A DNA stretch of 64,000 bases, from contig LSRX01000081.1 of assembly GCA_001939145.1 (NCBI GenBank), positions 1,093,016-1,157,015 on the forward strand, read 5' to 3'. Below the pieces are notes generated by a model. It was not told the origin of the DNA and did no database searches. It saw only the letters and a list, made by a program, of their open reading frames with translations. Source of the stretch: Symbiodinium microadriaticum. Its lineage: Eukaryota; Sar; Dinophyceae; Suessiales; Symbiodiniaceae. Within the stretch, counting starts at the first letter, position 1; every line of letters starts with the position of its first letter. Both the position numbers and the translations under genes were made by a program. Positions 1-12,225 of the stretch are shown here, piece by piece.

Positions 1-39
1 GTTTGTGTCTGTGTCTCAGCATCGTCTCTGCATCTCCGA

Positions 40-440
40 GTGGTTTTGGATGGGTGTCTCTGTGTGTCTCTCTTAGTCTCTCTTAGTCGCTCTGGGTGTC
101 TCTGTGTGGCAATCCGTGTCTCTGTGTGTCTCTGTGGGTCGTTGCGCCTGTGTCTGTCTGGGTGGCTGCCTGGCTGCCTAGCTGGCTGCCTGGCTGCCTG
201 GCTGCCTGGCCGGCTGTCTCTCTGTCTATCTGCCTGTCTGCCTTTCTGCCTGCCGCCTGCTTGGCTGTCTGTCTCTCTGTCTCTCTGTTTCTCTGTCTCT
301 CTCTGTCTCTCTCTCCCTCTCTCTCTTTCACTGTCTGTCTCTGTCTCGGTCTCCATGCCTGTCTCTGTGTCTGCGTGTCTGCCTGCCTCCTGCCTGCCTC
401 TGTCTGTCTGTCTCTGTCTGTCTCTGTCTGTGTCGCGTAT
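40..440. repeat. CTGT/CTGC-rich simple-sequence tract
   Basis: Low-complexity pyrimidine-rich sequence built from TCTG, CTGTCTGC and TCTC words. It is open in several frames on both strands only because it lacks stop words; the translations are Cys/Leu/Ser-rich on one strand and Arg/Gln/Thr-rich on the other, with no domain. I treat it as a microsatellite, not a gene. Confidence 0.9.
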
Positions 441-1389
441 TGATCAAAACTGTTTTGCCGACCAGTGACCTTCAAACTTGCGCATCGTCTTGGCAAGCCC
501 ACGTTTTGCACATGGTCGCGCACTGCATTCTGAGTTGATCCTTCAAGTTGTCACATGCTGCAAAGCGCAAAAGCCTTGAGTACCCTGAACATCCCTTAAC
601 CCAGGTAACCCTGAATCGAGCACTGGTTGAAACCGGTCAGAGGCTCAGGTCACGCTGCAGGCGCTCCAATGGGTCCTGGCATTCAGAAGGTCTAGGGCTA
701 AGGGCGTTTAGGGGAGGGTTTCATCGGGGTGTTTGTTGGGCTTGACGGGTTAATAGCAGCAACGATGGTGATGGTACGCCTAATGGCACTGACAGTAGCA
801 GTGACAGTAGTTGCTAGACAAAATCGCGGGCGAATTTGTAAAGCATCGGCCGGGAGGATTGCGAGAGGAAAGAGAAAACGCCACAACGAGCAATGAAGAT
901 GATGGTGATGACGGATGACGAAGACCATGAGGACGATCGACGATCATGTTCGCGACCATTATGAAAAGAAGGTGATGGTGGTGATGGAGCTGTGGTGATT
1001 GTGCTGGCAGCGTGATGCGAATGCTCATACTGTCAACAACCTTCTGAGACTGAACTGAGTCCCATCTGAAACAACTGTATGCCGCAGCACGAACCCACCC
1101 AACCCCGGTGCCCGGCGAGGACAAACTAGAAGCGGCCACTACCAGCATGGTCACTACCTTGGCAACGTGAACGCATTCGGAAACAGCATCATCAACAGGT
1201 CAAACTCGCCAGTTTTGCCAGTCGTCCCACCTGCTCCAAGCTCAGATGGCAGTCTCGACAAGGAAGGCCCGAGAGACCCTACACTCCTCCACCCGAAACC
1301 CACAACCCTAGCCGGGCCTAGCCTCTAGCCCCGGGTTCTGCACCCGACAAACCAAAGAAATCCTGTAAACCACGAAACCCTAACAGGCC
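441..1389. other. No gene recognised
   Basis: Unique-looking DNA without a convincing coding frame. Bases 740-1170 hold an imperfect GAT/GGT-type trinucleotide tract like those found elsewhere in the window; its frames give His-rich or Ser-rich translations without a domain. Confidence 0.5.
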
Positions 1390-1530
1390 CTAACACCCAA
1401 ATGCCCCAACCCTCAACTTTCCTAACACCCAAATGCCCCAATCCTCAACTTTCCTAACACCCAAGTGCCCCAATCCTACACTTTCCTAGCACCTGAAAAC
1501 CCCCATAATGCCCAACCCCAAACTTTCCTC
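1390..1530. repeat. 32-bp minisatellite
   Basis: Three near-perfect 32-bp units begin at 1390, 1422 and 1454, each starting CTAACACCCAA and ending CTCAACTTTC or a close variant. A fourth, longer and degenerate unit follows. The unit is C-rich and contains a CCCTAAC-like core, so it may derive from telomere-type repeats. Confidence 0.75.
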
Positions 1531-1651
1531 GCACCCGAGAAACCCCCAAAAAACGCAGCACTGGCAGCGGCCCTGGCAGCTGACCGGCCTGCAGTCCCTC
1601 AGCTCCGAGTGCGGGCAGTCCTTCAGCAAGCCGAGGAAGCTTTGGGACGGC

Positions 1652-1800
1652 TTTGGGTTTAGGGTTTAGGCTTTAGGATTTATAGGCTTTAGGGTTTATA
1701 GGGTTTAGGGTTTATAGGGTTTAGGGTTTAGGGTTTAGGGTTTGGGGTTTAGGGTTTAGGATTTATAGGGTTTTAGGGTTTAGGGTTTAGGGTTTGGGGT
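1652..1800 (+). repeat. Interstitial TTTAGGG array
   Basis: Repeats of TTTAGGG with variants TTTATAGGG, TTTGGGG and TTTAGGA, G-rich strand on plus. It is an internal, decayed telomere-type array; sequence continues on both sides, so it is not a chromosome end. Confidence 0.85.
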
Positions 1801-2247
1801 AATTTCGAGAACCCTTGACAATGTAAGCCCCGAACCCAGAAGCCCCAAAACCCACCAAAGGCCAAGCATCACAAGCGCTAAACCTGGAAGCCTGCACCAT
1901 AAAGCTCAAAGCCTAGACTCTAGACCGCAAACCTTCAACCGTAAACCCCCTTTAAAAACTGAAACCTTCATAACTTGACTCTCAATCCTAAACCCTCAAC
2001 CTCGCCCCCACACTCCTCCACCTTTCAAGACCTAAACCCTGAACTTCGAAAGCCCCGAAACCTGGAAAGCTGAACCCACAGACCTCCAATCTTGAAAAAT
2101 CAACCTCCAATGTCGCAGGGGCCTTTATAAGTAGAATGGGGTTTGGGGTGTATATTCTACTATAACTAAAATAAGGAACCCCAAAAAACAACAGTAGTGG
2201 TAATTATTGACGCCCCTATGTTACCGAAAAAACTCTTCAGCATGATT
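1801..2247. other. No gene recognised; CCCTAAA-derived DNA
   Basis: Dense in words such as AAACCCT, AAGCCCC and CCTAAAC, resembling strongly decayed telomere-type repeats. No supported coding frame. Confidence 0.5.
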
Positions 2248-2959
2248 NNNNNNNNNNNNNNNNNNNNNNNNNNNNNNNNNNNNNNNNNNNNNNNNNNNNN
2301 NNNNNNNNNNNNNNNNNNNNNNNNNNNNNNNNNNNNNNNNNNNNNNNNNNNNNNNNNNNNNNNNNNNNNNNNNNNNNNNNNNNNNNNNNNNNNNNNNNNN
2401 NNNNNNNNNNNNNNNNNNNNNNNNNNNNNNNNNNNNNNNNNNNNNNNNNNNNNNNNNNNNNNNNNNNNNNNNNNNNNNNNNNNNNNNNNNNNNNNNNNNN
2501 NNNNNNNNNNNNNNNNNNNNNNNNNNNNNNNNNNNNNNNNNNNNNNNNNNNNNNNNNNNNNNNNNNNNNNNNNNNNNNNNNNNNNNNNNNNNNNNNNNNN
2601 NNNNNNNNNNNNNNNNNNNNNNNNNNNNNNNNNNNNNNNNNNNNNNNNNNNNNNNNNNNNNNNNNNNNNNNNNNNNNNNNNNNNNNNNNNNNNNNNNNNN
2701 NNNNNNNNNNNNNNNNNNNNNNNNNNNNNNNNNNNNNNNNNNNNNNNNNNNNNNNNNNNNNNNNNNNNNNNNNNNNNNNNNNNNNNNNNNNNNNNNNNNN
2801 NNNNNNNNNNNNNNNNNNNNNNNNNNNNNNNNNNNNNNNNNNNNNNNNNNNNNNNNNNNNNNNNNNNNNNNNNNNNNNNNNNNNNNNNNNNNNNNNNNNN
2901 NNNNNNNNNNNNNNNNNNNNNNNNNNNNNNNNNNNNNNNNNNNNNNNNNNNNNNNNNNN
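2248..2959. other. Assembly gap (712 N)
   Basis: Run of N. Apparent reading frames that cross it are artefacts. Confidence 1.
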
Positions 2960-3076
2960 TCTTAAAAACCTATTCGAGTTCATGGCCCCTCTCTATCTTA
3001 GGGTTAGGGACTTGGGTTGCTGGGTTTGATTTGAAAGGGTCTTATCTTCCGATGTGGATGTGAGGGTTTCCGGTAT

Positions 3077-3236
3077 GTCTGTGTGTGTGTGTGTGTGTGT
3101 GTCTGTGTGTCTGTGTGTCTGTGTGTCTGTGTGTCTGTGAGTCTGTGAGTCTGTGAGTCTGTGTGTCTGTGTGTCTGTGTGTCTGTGTGTCTGTGTGTCT
3201 GTGTGTCTGTGTGTCTGTGCGTGCATGTGCGTGTGC
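3077..3236. repeat. (TG)n / TGTGTGTC microsatellite
   Basis: About 18 bases of pure GT, then an octamer GTGTGTCT repeated many times with a short interruption of GAGTCTGT units. The Cys/Val and Thr/His translations from it are meaningless. Confidence 0.95.
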
Positions 3237-4332
3237 ACATGTCGGGCTTCTTGTTGTTCGTTGGTGAAGGGGGGTCCATTGGGGTTTCGTGTTTCAGTGT
3301 GTTGTGGGCGGAGCGGGTGATTTGGGGCCTCGAGGTCCTGGAGGTATAACAGCTCTGCGATCTTCGGACCACCTCCTTGGCCATAGCTCGGTTCCAAGCT
3401 TCAACATATGTAGGGTTCAGGATAATTAATGTCGGTGCCTTAATAAGCAGCAAAGCGTTTTAGTGTATATTTAAATAGATGTATCATAAGGAACCCTAAG
3501 GAATAATATGTGCTTATTCAGACCCGTGTAGTACAAGGCTTGTTTGAGGGCTACAAGGATTGATAATTGAGAGAAGCCGAAGCTTTAACCGAGGGCGGTG
3601 CCGGATGATCACCCTCGTTCGGTACTGCTGGCCTCCTGAAGATGCGAAGGAGCTGAGGCTTCTACAGCACTGCATGCTTTCCTGCCATAGATGGAGTGCG
3701 CGTGTCAGGCCTGAGGTTGCTAACCGCACAACTAATGTCAATATCGGTGGTCACGATACTGCAAAAAGCGACGACGCAAATCACAACAATAGACACGATA
3801 TGCCACGATCATCAGTTTGGAACTGCGTGAAATACATTGCTGGTGTTGCTCATAACACCAGCCAACGCCTTAAACCATAAGTCCTGAAGTCTAAAACTCA
3901 AACCCCAAAACCCCTCAAACCCGAAATCCCACAGCCCAAACCCCAAACATCTGCCTCTACTATACGGGTCTTAATGACTAGCAATGAGATCCCCTTATCG
4001 TCTCAGGATCATCACACGATGACATACCATGACCCAAAACCCTGCTCAGGTCCTGTAATATGAAGCCCTACACCCTGACCCCAAAGAACCCTCTAAGACT
4101 AAGACACTCAGAGCAACCCTGAGATTAACTTGTAGTAGCAAGCCTTATAAACGAACCCAAAGCCCCAAGTAACACTCTTCGGCCCTACACCGCATACCCT
4201 GAAAGCAACACCCTATGGCATCAAAATTATTATTACTATGTAAACCCCTTATGGTCCCTATGCCCTAAACCGCCTAGACCCTAAAGCCTCTTATCGCAAC
4301 CCTTACAGTAACTCTCATACGAACCTGATGAT
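3237..4332. other. No gene recognised
   Basis: Single-copy DNA in this window. A 106-codon plus frame at 3560-3880 has no recognisable domain, no repeated copy to test conservation and no clear splice context, so I do not call it. The rest is CCCTAAA-like C-rich DNA. Confidence 0.5.
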
Positions 4333-4444
4333 AACCCTTAAAGGAACCCTTCAAGGAACCCTTCAAGGAACCCTTAAAGGAACCCTTCAAGGAACCCTTA
4401 AAGGAACCCTTAAAGGAACCCTTAAAGGAACCCTTCAGGGAACC
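4333..4444. repeat. 12-bp minisatellite
   Basis: About nine units of GGAACCCTTAAA alternating with GGAACCCTTCAA. On the minus strand it would read as Gly-Ser-Phe/Leu-Lys-Gly repeats, but no gene context supports coding. The AACCCTTAAA core is close to the telomere-type repeat. Confidence 0.9.
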
Positions 4445-4547
4445 GGAAGACCCCAAAGCCAGAGCCCCCCCCCCAAAGGCATCCTGCGCAAGTCTTCGTA
4501 CAGTCAGACCAGGGTTCCCAGGGCGTCATCTTACCTGGGCTTCCGGC

Positions 4548-4894
4548 TTTAGGGGTTAGAGGGGTTAAGGGACTTAGGGGTTTAGGGATTTAGGGGGTTT
4601 AAGGGGTTTAGGGGTTTAAGGGGTTTAGGGGGTTTAGGAGTTAGGGGTTTAGGGGGTTTAGGGCTTTAGGGGTTTAGGGGTTTCGGGGTTTGGGAAGGTT
4701 TTAGGGGGTTTAGGAGTTAGGGTTTAGGGTTTAGGGGTTTGGGGGTTTAGGGGGTTTAGGAATTAGGGGTTTTGGGGGTTTAGGGGTTTAGGGGGTTAGG
4801 GGGTTTAGGGCGTTTAGGGGTTTAGGGGGTTTAGGGGCTTTAGGGGGTTTAGGAATTAGGGGTTTTGGGGGTTTAGGGGTTTAGGGGTTTAGGC
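4548..4894 (+). repeat. Degenerate TTTAGGGG array
   Basis: Roughly 350 bp of TTTAGGGG, TTTAGGGGG, TTAAGGGG and TTTTGGGG units, G-rich strand on plus. Many units have four or five Gs, not three. It is the longest telomere-like tract in the window and lies internally. Confidence 0.85.
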
Positions 4895-7642
4895 TTCCCA
4901 GACCCTCTGGCGTGCTAGTTGGGCTTGACATTGGGGCGGAGGGCTTGAGCCCTCGGAGTTTCCTAGACGCTGACTAAAAGGCCTGTGGCCCTGACTCCAT
5001 GAAACGCATACAACCCTAATCCCCTTAAACCCCAAAACCTCCAACCCAACGGAAAGGATGCACAGGACTCGCAGGGCTTCTGGAATGTTACCCGTGGCTT
5101 TGCAGGCCTCCACTTACACTGCACCCCTCTCAGGCTTCGAAGATTGAGTCCTGGTTGTGGGTCTAAGGTCTAAACGCAAAGAATCACAGTTGTAACTTAT
5201 TCGGACAGTAATAGCACGGTTTAGGGTTTAGGGTTTGCGTGCGAGAGTCAGACACTTGGGCTTCAGTTCCGAACCACTCCACGGGTGAGTCGGGGTGAAC
5301 AGCAAAGTTCTTCAATTGAGTGACAAGGCTGTCGTGTGGTAGGCTCCGGTTGAAAATGATATGCAACTGCTTCAAGAAACTATTCAGAAGAAAGCTATGC
5401 CCCTACAAACGTCCCGGTAGCATACCCTATGAGCACTACTTAAAACCATCCAGACTGCCTTTCTCAAGTGCATGGAAGCTGCAATCCTCCGCGCCACCCT
5501 GCCTTCGGCGGGTTCCAGCTTCCCAATGCATGCACATCACCATCAACTTTACCAACAGCAGGGTCTTTATCGTCATGAGCACCACCTGCATCATCGGCAG
5601 CATCAAAACCACCATGACCATGCTCACAAAATCATCGATTCTCACGGCCGTCACCGCCGTGAACATCATGAGCATCGTCAGCATCATCTCAATGTTAAGA
5701 AACATGATTATGTGCAGGCAGATAAGCCTGAAGTCCCCTAGCACAGAAGCGTAAGCATAAGTTCGATGGAAACAAGTAAATAAGAGTCTGCAGTGTGCAA
5801 GACCTATGAAAAACTTTACGACCGCATAGAGTGAGTCTGAGACCAAGTTCAAACGTCAACCACCAAAACCCATCAGACCTTAGAGCAAGCCTCTGAATCC
5901 TTAGTTTTACTCCCTCAGGCCCTCTTTGCGCCCGATGGGAGCACTCCAAAGACCTGCTAAAACTAGAATTGGATCCTGTAGTACATTGTGCTATAGCGGC
6001 ATCTGTATAGTATGTTATACTCTCACTGCACGTATACCATAATTGCATGGCCTGTTATACTAGAATCTTATAGGAACCGATACATGTAAGGACGACCTGT
6101 GATGGTTCAAACCCCTCTATCAGTGGGCCCGGCCTTCCGCAGGGACCGTTGCAGGGACGCAGCTGCTTCTGCGGCCCTGCGCAGGCAGCGCCGCCATTCC
6201 TCCAAGAATTGCAGCTAGGGCTGCGGGTTGAAGGTTTAGGGGTGCAGGGTTCAGGGTTTAGGTTTCAGGGTTTTGGGTTTTGGGCCTAGGGCTCCAGTTA
6301 TAGAAACAGTAGGTTAAAAACCACATAGTAGCTACCCCAGTACCCTCTTATTTCGGCAACAGAGGTGGAAGTTTTCGTCAGTGTCAAAAACAAGAGCACC
6401 TGGAGTAACTGTCATACTGGTTATGCTAAATAGCAATGTTGATCATGATTTACGGTAAGGAGAGACGGAGATAATAGCAGCAGTGAGGATGGCAGTGGCA
6501 ATGACAAAATATGCATGCGACGACAGTGGTAATGATATCTCGATAATGTCAAGGACAATTCTGATATGTGATGCTCGTATAAAAGTAGTATTTCACGTGG
6601 CTGGGGATGTGGTCGCCACGGCGGTGATTGTGGTGATCGTCGTGGTAGTTGCTGTAGCAGTGGCAGCAGTAGGGGTAGCACTAGCAATAACCGTAGCAGC
6701 AGCAGGAGGGCACCGACAGCAGCAGCCTTAGTACGATCAGTCACTGCCGGAGTGGTAGATGACGGTCGGCTTAGTCCTGGCATAGCAACAGCAGCGGCAG
6801 CAGCAAAAGGCACGTCACAATCGCCATCGCTATTTCCACACCTCCTGTTGCTGAAGTTCTTCTGATATCACCCAGAGCGACTCTTCTGGAACACAGCTTC
6901 CTTCGCTCTACTGCTAGGGAGGTGTTGGGGCTTAGTGCTCTGTAGGGGGCCCAGGCGAATTTCAAGTTTGGAGTTCCGAGCTTTCGCTGGAGTGGAGAGG
7001 CGTTTAGAGGCCGAAAGGCTCAGAGATCAGAGGTGGAGGAAGGCTCAAAGACCATAGACACCTAAAACCCGCCTGAAACCTACGAGATAGGGATTTTGGG
7101 GTTTAGAGGGTTTAGGGATAAGGATGCCAGAGAAATCTTGCTGGCGCGGCGCTCTGCCCCGTCCTCGACCCTGCACCTCAAGCCCGGGAACACCTGAACC
7201 CTACACCAATCTAAATCTTAGAAACCCAAAAAAACCCTAAACACCCCAAACCGAATCGATATCGATAAGTCCAACAGCTACTCTATGGACCTCGACGCTC
7301 TAGCTGCGGGCCTGTTGGCGGCCACGATCTCGCGATGCCGTCTTTGGACACCGTCGCAGCCACATTCCTCCCATCTCGACCACTCCGACCTCCAGTTCTT
7401 GCTGAGAGCGCTCTTGCAGAAAATGTAAAAAAAAAGCTAGAGTCCTTTGAAGGTACATTATTATAGGTATACTATTCTAATGTTCTGTTATAGTACATTA
7501 TAGTAGGAAGGCATCCCAGTAGCTTCAAGAGGAGCTGAGACTGCTACGTAGCTCCCGTGCGCAGCCGTCTGACAAAAGCGGTTCAGGCTCCAGAGGTTGA
7601 GTCGTCGGAGGGAATGCAGTTCAGATCGACTGGCCACCCCCA
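4895..7642. other. No gene recognised; trinucleotide tracts
   Basis: Frames of 60-144 codons occur on both strands but none has a recognisable domain, and the longer ones coincide with low-complexity DNA. Bases 5520-5710 are CAT/CAC-rich (His-rich or Met/Ile-rich translations), and 6480-6830 are GCA/GTA-rich (Ala/Val-rich or Leu-rich translations). Confidence 0.45.
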
Positions 7643-7655
7643 CCCCCCCCCCTAC

Positions 7656-7723
7656 ATCCTAAACCCTAAACCCCTAAACCCCTAGAGCCCTGAACCCCTA
7701 AACCCCTAAACCAAGCTCTAAAC
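7656..7723 (-). repeat. Interstitial CCCTAAA array
   Basis: CCCTAAA and CCCCTAAA units after a poly-C run. With the TTTAGGG tract at 7851-7985 it brackets about 130 bp of other sequence, both G-rich strands pointing outwards. Exact copy at 27706-27773. Confidence 0.8.
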
Positions 7724-7850
7724 CGAAAAAAAAACCTCCAAAAAAGGCGGAAAGTTCACCCTCGCTGTCGGCCGTGGGGCCATACGCAGTCTGCCACGGC
7801 CACGCCGTCGTCGCAGCGGCCCAGGTTGCACCCATGGATCTCCTCTTGAG

Positions 7851-7985
7851 GGGTTTTAAGGTTTAAGGCTTTGTAGGTTTTAGGGTATTAGGGCTTTAGA
7901 GAGTTTAGGGCTTTGTAGGGTTTAGGGTTTTAGGGTTTAGGCTTTAGGGCTTTATAGGGTTTAAGGTTTAGGGACTAGGGTTAAG
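7851..7985 (+). repeat. Interstitial TTTAGGG array
   Basis: Degenerate TTTAGGG, TTTATAGGG and TTAAGG units. Exact copy at 27901-28035. Confidence 0.8.
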
Positions 7986-8487
7986 GGCTGTACTTGCTCG
8001 CCCTTAGAACCCGAATAGAACGAGACTGTTGATAGTCCCCTGGGGTTTTGTCATATTAGCAATGAAGACTCATCAACTGATTCCTGGGAAATGCTAAGCT
8101 TGAATTCATTTCAAGAGCCAGTACAAAATCGAAGACTACAGGGTTCAGGGCTTCGGGGCCGTGAGTTCAGCGTTAGGGCTTTGGGGTCTGCAAGGTTTCA
8201 TCCCCAAACTCGAGTCCCAAGATTCTCAGACTGCCCGAGACCTATTCAACGTCAAAAACCTGATCGAAGGCCCCCAGCCCACACTCCCAAACCTAAAGCC
8301 CGAACTCCCAAACGCAAAAGCCCAAACCCAAAAGCCGCCGCACCCTAACCCCCGAAAAAGCCCCAAACCCTGAACCCAAACAGCCCTCAAAGCTTACATC
8401 ACGAGCCCTAGCAAGCCTTCAGCGACCTTAGAAGCACCTCATAACAACACTCTCTACAATGCCTCTACAAACCTTGTAAAACCCCAT

Positions 8488-8572
8488 GAACCCTAAATCC
8501 TAAACTGCCCTAAGCCCTAAACCCTAAAACCCTATGAACCCTAAACCCTAAACTGCCCTAAAACCCTATGAA
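8488..8572 (-). repeat. Interstitial CCCTAAA array
   Basis: CCCTAAA units interrupted by CCTATGAA and CTGCCC. Exact copy at 28538-28622. The 8000-9080 stretch around it has no supported gene; its plus-strand 85-codon frame is Pro/Lys-rich sequence made of decayed repeat words. Confidence 0.75.
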
Positions 8573-9083
8573 GTCCCTCCTTCTGATGGCCCTGGCAGCT
8601 TTCAGAGGTGGCCTCGGGCAAGGCATGCAAGCACTGATTTTCCATAAGTGGGGTTTTAACAGGGTTGATACGGGCTCATACTAGCAGGGATTCAAAAGGG
8701 GCTTAAACAGGAAAGGGCTATATGAGGGTGTGTTGAACTTCCAAAGTGTCCGTTAAGAGGTTTCTTTGATTGTTCTAGCTTGCTTTCCATATAAGTTAAC
8801 CTTCTAGGGATCACGCAGCAAATAAGATGCCTCCCTCACTATCTCTTTTTAGCTAGCTTAAACCCCTTAGCGACGAATCCAGCATCGGTTGACGTTTCGG
8901 GCTTCCGCTTCGGGATCTCAGCTTCGAGGACTCCAGGTCCAGGTGCGGAGGGCTTAGGGTGGGAGCTGTTGGGTTTTGGGGTGTAGGGTTTAGGTTTTCA
9001 AGGTTCAGGGTTTGTTGGGTTTAGGGTTCAAAGTTGAGGGCGATCTCTCCTGTCTCTGGTGTAAGAGTTGTCTTCACATCGCC

Positions 9084-10640
9084 GCTTGATTTCTGCAGCC
9101 GAACACACGTACTGCGCAGGCCATAAAACATTGAAATAGTGTTCCTCTTCTCTGCACTTTTCGAATGTCAAGCTAAAGGTCCACTTGGGCCAAGTGCACC
9201 AAGACACCATGCAGTCCGGAGGACCGAATGGCTCAAGAAGTAGAGTTAAGAATGGCGAGTATCTTGCATCATAGACCTCCTAAACCCTAAACCGCACATA
9301 AGGACCATTGAAGAACAATTGCTGCACCTAAGCCCTAAACCCTAGACCGCAATGTGGCCTCTCTCCGAATCCCTGCCCGGCCAAGCTGCATCCATTCGCC
9401 CAGCAGGGCGGCACTTCTACCCGGACGTCGCCATGCTGCGCCGCGGGTGTTGGGTCTTATCGGCGGCTTGTTGGGTTTCTAAAGCCTGGGGCTTCAAAGC
9501 TTAGGGTTGAGCGGTTAGCTAGAGTCTAGAGGGAGCTCGCCCTTCTGTCAGGCTTTTGGGGCTTTGGGACATACTCAGTGACCCTACGATGCACAGATGC
9601 ACATGTGAAAACCCCCGAAACCTGGACTGCGTCTGCGTCGCTGCCGGCCCAAATGAGCAGCAAGCAAAGAGCAACTGCTCAAGATTCTGCTGTCCACTGT
9701 GGGTTATGGTGTCGCGTTTGGGTCCGTGGTTCCTGCTCCATGCATCAAAACTCAAGAGCGTGCATCGGCCAAGAGAGCCATTGAATTGAAGGGTCTGGCA
9801 GTAGAGTTTTGCGGGTGGCAGACCTGTAGAGTGGAGACACACGCAGAAAAAAATCGCAAGCTAACTCGTGACTCGTAAACTACGAATGCTCGATCCCCAT
9901 CTCACAGATGTTGTTCAACATCGCTGTGCGACCGTCCGTTGCCGTGCTGTTGAAGTTCAGTTTCCGGGCTCAGGAAAGAACATAGCCACACTATACAAGC
10001 AGGACGCAAATATCACAAGAAGATGCCGGCATGCTCGCGATGGCAGCGGCCCCGACTCACAGGAGAGGAAGAACCATAGAAGCAGGCATCACGAGAAGAG
10101 GTGTGGCATGCTGAGTCCGTCTTCCCGACTATGCCTCACAGAATGGCAGAGCAACTAAAGTGAACCCCCAAAAGGGAGCTATCAAAAAGGAAGAACTCAT
10201 TGATATTCTGGCCTCAGGCTATGGGCGCTCAGGCGGGAATGTACAGGCTGATGCGACCAGCTCTCAAGTAGCCTTGTTTGTTTGTAGCTGTTGCAAAAAG
10301 GTTGGCCTGGGTTCATCGGCGTCTTGATATGTGCATAGACCCTGTTGAAGCCAAACAATGCAAACTCCTGAACCGCTTCAGCTTGGACCCACAGCAAGCA
10401 TCATTGTTTTTAAGAGCTTCAAAATGCCACGGTGAAATCAGCGCATCGCATTGCGAGGCATTTGCGTTCCCCCATTCTCGTGCACAAGCGGCACTCGTTC
10501 TTCTCGCATACAACCTGCAAAGCACGAAGTCTAAACGCCTCAACCCCAGATCAGCCCCAATCCTCAACCACAGACCCTACACCCCAAACCCGGGATCCTG
10601 AAACCAGGGGCAACTACGGCTCAGTGCTTTCGGATTAGGT
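9084..10640 (+). pseudogene. Exon-like fragments of unrecognised plus-strand gene, copy 1
   Basis: Repeat module with three stretches that read like protein. Bases 9738-9790 encode a peptide around ASAKRAIEL. An ATG near 9919 opens a short frame containing MLFNIAVRP and FSFRA. Bases 10175-10267 encode a 31-residue stretch containing KKEELIDIL and GYGRSGGNV. They are interrupted by stops and cannot be joined into one frame by eye. The same stretches recur in three other copies. I recognise no family; they could be exons with unusual splice sites or debris of a duplicated gene. Confidence 0.35.
10278..10601 (+). other. Conserved repeat-borne frame (unknown)
   Basis: A 107-codon frame with the motifs KRLAWVHRRLD, DPVEAKQ and FSLDPQQASLFL. 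Copies occur at 30328 (identical), 41016 (shortened to 72 codons by an indel) and 51661 (156 codons). The differing C-termini show the frame end is not conserved, and the apparent start lies just after a TTGTTTGTTTGTAG tract that could be a splice acceptor. It may be an internal exon; no domain recognised. Confidence 0.3.
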
Positions 10641-10859
10641 GATTCGGGCGCTCGAGGCTGAAGCGAGGTGGTCTTGAGGTTTCGGGTCTCTTGGGAAAGG
10701 TGCCTCATGGAGCCCAATAAGACAGACCTACTTCGAAAAGTATACTTCTGCCTGATCACACCTTCCATCCGGGCGCTGAACCCTAAACCCTAACGTGGCC
10801 GAAGCAGATTTTGCACATCGACGACCCGGAGCCAATACACGCCAGCAGCAACTTTCGTA

Positions 10860-12225
10860 AAGCCCCTTCCGCAGACTCCACCTTGCAATGATTACGAAAA
10901 TCCAACCCGAGATCCCAAGTCACAAGACAAAGCTCCACTTCCCAGGTCGTCATCATGAAATCTGACGGTCGAAGATTTCATGGTTAAGAAACCCCAGGGC
11001 TCTGACCCTGAAGCCCCTCCATGGCGGATGCACGCGCCCCGAGCCTTGCTGGGTTTCAGCACCTTCCTAGAAGGATCTCGCTCTACATATGGTGGGATGA
11101 GCTGTGAAACTTTCAAGTCCTAGATCCTAAAATCCCAAAAACCCTGAAGCCCTAAACCGCCCTGGCTGCCCCTGAACCCTAAAAGCTCTAAACCCCCAAA
11201 ACCCTAAGAATCCCCCACAGGTCTGGAACTGCGGGCGCATCCTGCAGCATCTCTGGATGCAGGACTCCAAGTGCCGGCCTCGGGCGTGTGTTCGTTTGTT
11301 GTTTAGGGGCCTTTTGGGATTTAGGGCGGTTTCCGGGGTTTGGGCTGTCAGCTCCTTGGTGTGGTGGACGTGGGACTGTTGTTTAGGGTGCAGGGTCGGA
11401 GCTGAGGGCCATCTTCCTCTTATTGTTCTTTGGGACTCAGGCTTCCAGGCATTTTTGTCGGATTTAGGGTTTGTCCTGTCGGTTCCTGGGGTTCTGAAGG
11501 CAAGGGAAGCTTCCTGGTTTGAGGGTTTGAGGAGCTTGGGTGTAGGGAATGGGAAATCTGGGGCTTTAGGAAAGAGGCCCTTCTCTCTACGTCAACCTTA
11601 AGCCCCTAAACCTCTGCACCCGAAAGCCCCAAAGCCTAAAGCCCCAATTACTAAAGCCCCTCACATCCCTCAACCCCCGAGTCCTTACAGCAGAAGCCAG
11701 GACCGTTGGAACAACTTTAGGGCTTCAGGGCTTGGGGCTTAGGGCTCGCGAAGGATTGTGGCAGAAGGGCTCTGTACGGTGGGTCATTATGTGTTCTGCA
11801 AAGGTTCTGCAGGGCTCAAGAGGGGTCAGGGGGTCCAGATTTCGGGGTTGGGGTTTAGGCCTTTATGGGCTCGTATCCCCAAACCCAACATAATTTAGCC
11901 TGGACTCTAGGAGTGTGACTGTCGTTTTCAAGTTCCAACTTGCTGGCTTCTACTTGTCTGTGGGAGTTTCTCAATAGTAGGTCTCTGGACCCAGTTTAGC
12001 TTCAAGGCTTGGAGAAAATTTATTCGTTCATGGTTTGGCAGCAGAGGCAGTGATTGCAAGACCGTCCCATCGTGGTTTCGAGCAACTCCCAGCGTTGACG
12101 AGAGTCTTACAAGCCACCGTGCCAGTCTCACACAAGTATTGCCGTAGCCGGCACTTGGAGGAAGCCGGCGCAACCCTTTTGCTGTCCAAGAGTCCATGAA
12201 TCATCCATGAGTACAACAACCGGTT
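10860..12225 (-). repeat. Block inverted relative to 41490-43550
   Basis: The order and strand of landmarks are reversed compared with the units at 41.5 and 52.2 kb. For example, the frame with the motif MDSWTAKG is on minus at 11928-12197 here but on plus at 41513 and 52179. Flanking DNA keeps its orientation. Both edges lie near CCCTAAACCC / AACCGGTTCAG sequence. The block is also present, identically, at 30910-32275. Confidence 0.8.

Noticed and set aside
40..523. Cys-rich and Arg/Gln-rich proteins of 115-146 codons
   Set aside because: They are translations of a CTGT microsatellite.
2197..3063. Long frames at 2197-3063
   Set aside because: They consist almost entirely of the N gap.
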